Notes under the pieces: model-generated
Seen by the model: only the letters and a program-made list of their open reading frames with translations
What the model was told of the DNA's origin: nothing
Database searches by the model: none
Translations under genes and position numbers: made by a program
Shown: one piece after another, positions 60,943-64,000 of the stretch
Layout of the letters: every line of letters starts with the position of its first letter
Numbering within the stretch: the first letter of the stretch is position 1
DNA from: Roseiarcus sp963717215
Lineage (GTDB): Bacteria > Pseudomonadota > Alphaproteobacteria > Rhizobiales > Beijerinckiaceae
Direction: 5' to 3'
Assembly (NCBI GenBank): GCA_963717215.1
Contig: CAVQVS010000013.1
Coordinates: forward strand, 307,266 to 371,265
Length of the DNA stretch: 64,000 nucleotides

Positions 60943-61949
60943 TGGCGGCGGCTCTGCTCGAAATCCGAAATCTCTCCGTCTCGTTTGCGACACGACACGG
61001 CGCGTTCAGAGCAGTGGACGGGTTCGACCTGACGCTCGATCGCAACGAAGTGCTGGCGATCGTCGGCGAATCCGGTTCCGGCAAGTCGGTGGCGATGCTG
61101 GCGGCGATGGGGCTCTTGCCTGTGACCGCGACTGTGTCCGCGGACCGCATGGCCTTCGACGGCGCGGATCTGATGTCGATGAGCGCGCGCGAGCGGCGCC
61201 GCATCGCCGGCAAGGACATCGCGATGATCTTTCAGGAGCCGATGTCGTCGCTCAATCCGTGCTTCACTGTCGGCTTTCAGATCGGCGAAGACGCTGAAGA
61301 CGCATCTCAAGTCTCAAACGCGCCGAGCGCGACAGGCGCGTCGTCGAGCTTCTGGCCGAGGTCGGCATTCCCGATCGCCGAGCGCCGCGCCCGCGCCTAT
61401 CCCGCACCAGCTCTCGGGCGGCATGAGCCAGCGCGTCATGATCGCGATGGCGCTCGCCTGCCGGCCAAAGCTCCTGATCGCGGACGAGCCGACGACCGCG
61501 CTCGATGTCACCATCCAGGCGCAAATCCTCGATCTTCTGATGCGCGAGCGCCGCGACAACGGCATGGGGCTCGTGCTCATCACCCACGACATGGGCGTGG
61601 TCGCCGAAACCGCTGACCGCGTCATTGTCCAATATGCCGGCCAGGCAGATGGAGACGAACGGCACGCGCGCGCTGTTCGCCGATCCGCATCATCCCTATA
61701 CCGCAGCGCTTCTGGCGGCGTTGCCGGAGCGGGCGAACGGGCGGCGCCTGCCGGCCATTCCGGGCGTCGTGCCCGGGCCGTTCGACCGCCCGCGCGGCTG
61801 CGTGTTCTCGCCGCGCTGCGCCTTTGTTTTCGACGCCTGCCGCGATGCCGAGCCGCCGCCGGCTGAGCCCGCGCTTGGCCGCGCGCGCTGTCTGACGCCG
61901 TTGGTCGCCGGGATTCCAGCGCGCGCTTGCGCTGCAAGAGGTCGCCTCA

Positions 61950-61953
<4 letters not shown>
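60942..61953 (+). CDS. ABC importer ATPase (DppD/OppD type), several frameshifts
   Basis: First of two ATPases energising the peptide-type importer. VLAIVGESGSGKSVAML is Walker A, IFQEPMSSLNPCFTVGFQIGE the Q-loop, HQLSGGMSQRVMIAMALACRPKLLIADEPTTALD the signature and Walker B. Frame breaks lie near 61290, 61383, 61640 and 61925. The C-terminal oligopeptide/dipeptide domain is seen as HPYTAALLAALPERANG with PRGCVFSPRCAF, the Fe-S type Cys motif of this group. Confidence 0.82.
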
Positions 61954-62909
<956 letters not shown>

Positions 62910-62913
<4 letters not shown>

Positions 62914-64000
62914 GCGCCGAGACCTACGATTTCATCGTCGTCGGCGCCGGGCTCGGCCGGCTGCGTGCTCGCCAATCGGCTGAGCCGCGATCCCCGCAAT
63001 CGCGTGCTCGTCGTCGAGGCTGGCGGCCGCGACAACTGGATCTGGTTCCATATTCCCGTCGGCTATCTCTACGCGATCGGCAATCCGCGCGCCGACTGGA
63101 TGTTCAAGACCGCGCCGGAGCCGAATCTGGGCGGCCGCTCGATCGCCTATCCGCGCGGCCGGGTGGTCGGCGGCTCCTCGGCCATCAACGCCATGATCTA
63201 TATGCGCGGCCAGGCGGCCGACTATGACGGCTGGCGCCAGCTTGGCCTTGCCGGCTGGGGCTGGGACGACGTGCTGCCCTATTTCCTCCGCCAGGAGGAC
63301 CATCACGGGGGCACGAGCGAGCTGCATGGGTCGGGCGGCGAGTGGCGGGTCGAGCGGCCGCGCGTCTCCTGGCCGATCCTCGACGCGGTGCGCGAGGCCG
63401 GCGTCGAAATCGGCATTCCGAAGATCGCCGACTTCAATCAGGGCGACAACGAGGGCTCCGGCTATTTCGAGGTCAATCAGCGCCGCGGCCGGCGCTGGAG
63501 CGCGGCGACGGCGTTTTTGAAGCCGATCCTCAAGCGGCCGAACCTGCATCTCGCGACCGGCGCGCATGTGGAGCGCATCCTGTTCGACGGACGCCGCGCG
63601 ACGGGCTTGCGCTACCTTCAGCACGACGTCAGCCACGAGGCGCGGGCAGCGCGAGAAATCATTTTGGCCGCGGGCGCGATAGGCTCGCCCCAGCTGTTGG
63701 AACTTTCGGGCGTGGGGGACCCTGATCGTCTCATGACTATCGGCGCGTCGGTCGTCCACGCTCTCCCGGGAGTCGGGGAAAATCTACAGGACCATCTGCA
63801 GCTGAGGGCCATCTTCGGCGTCACTGGCGCACGCACGCTCAATGTCGACTACCAGTCGCGGGTCAAACGAGCGATAATGGGGCTCGACTATGGCTTCCGC
63901 CGTCGCGGGCCGTTGACGATGGCGCCCTCGCAACTCGGACTGTTCGCCAAGTCCTCGCGCGACTACGCGACCGCCAATATCGAGTTCCACGTCCAGCCGC
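62910..64000 (+). CDS. GMC-family FAD-dependent oxidoreductase (choline dehydrogenase-like), partial, one frameshift
   Basis: Flavoprotein oxidising an alcohol to aldehyde. It starts MSAETYDFIVVGAG, the FAD dinucleotide fold; one extra C near 62952 shifts the frame, and AGCVLANRLSRDPRNRVLVVEAGG continues the fold. GGSSAINAMIYMRGQAADYDGW and the PS00624-type block GAIGSPQLLELSGVGDP (REIILAAGAIGSPQLL) are present. It runs off the right edge. The start codon overlaps the ATPase stop, so it belongs to the peptide-type ABC operon; perhaps the imported molecule is an alcohol, such as an amino-alcohol. The substrate is unknown. Confidence 0.85.

Overview
The window looks like chromosomal DNA from a GC-rich alphaproteobacterium of the Hyphomicrobiales (Rhizobiales) type. 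The markers are a CcrM-type GANTC methyltransferase beside rnhB, a ruvC-ruvA-X-ruvB set, SecA, GyrB, PrmC, Fpg and UreEFG with alphaproteobacterial features, a class A RNase P RNA, and many TRAP and ABC uptake systems. I cannot name a genus from the sequence alone.

Layout. 0-9 kb: a symporter-like sensor histidine kinase (3' end off the window) divergent from an amino-acid permease, then an orphan branched-chain-amino-acid-type binding protein and a large SAM-domain/adenylate cyclase/AAA/TPR regulator. 9-16.4 kb: a complete IS5-family insertion sequence with terminal inverted repeats and a GGACC target duplication, then an L-isoaspartyl methyltransferase-like gene, a dienelactone-hydrolase-like gene, tRNA-Arg(CCG), a cupin, a palindromic dispersed repeat, an Old Yellow Enzyme, a CmcJ-like oxygenase and an alpha/beta hydrolase. 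16.4-26 kb: housekeeping genes gyrB, secA-prmC and mutM, plus a DUF488 gene, an HpaI-type aldolase and a Spy/LTXXQ protein. 26.5-34 kb: a same-strand catabolic locus, paaK-dpgC-dctP-dctQ-dctM-ilvD/edd. This is the most unusual biology here: a DpgC-type cofactor-free dioxygenase translationally coupled to a phenylacetate-CoA ligase next to a TRAP importer and a sugar-acid-type dehydratase.

35-46 kb: an orphan soxCD pair with a short one-heme SoxD, an ABC sugar-type importer lacking its ATPase, a PsiF-repeat protein, and an RND efflux adaptor/pump pair. 46-51 kb: an AmpD-like amidase, three tandem glycine-zipper lipoproteins, rnpB with a readable promoter, ureEFG without structural genes, and a TetR regulator with a palindromic operator. 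51-57 kb: ccrM, rnhB, ruvC, ruvA, a membrane protein, ruvB and a xerD-like recombinase that seems to start at CTG. 57.3-64 kb: a peptide-type ABC operon (binding protein, two permeases, two ATPases) coupled to a GMC oxidoreductase that runs off the right edge.

Quality caveat. At least twenty single-base frameshifts interrupt otherwise well conserved genes, densest at 39.8-44.4 kb and 58.1-63.0 kb, while the long housekeeping genes are intact. Where both halves keep full family conservation I annotate one gene and state the break. I think most are sequence or assembly errors, but this cannot be proved from the window.
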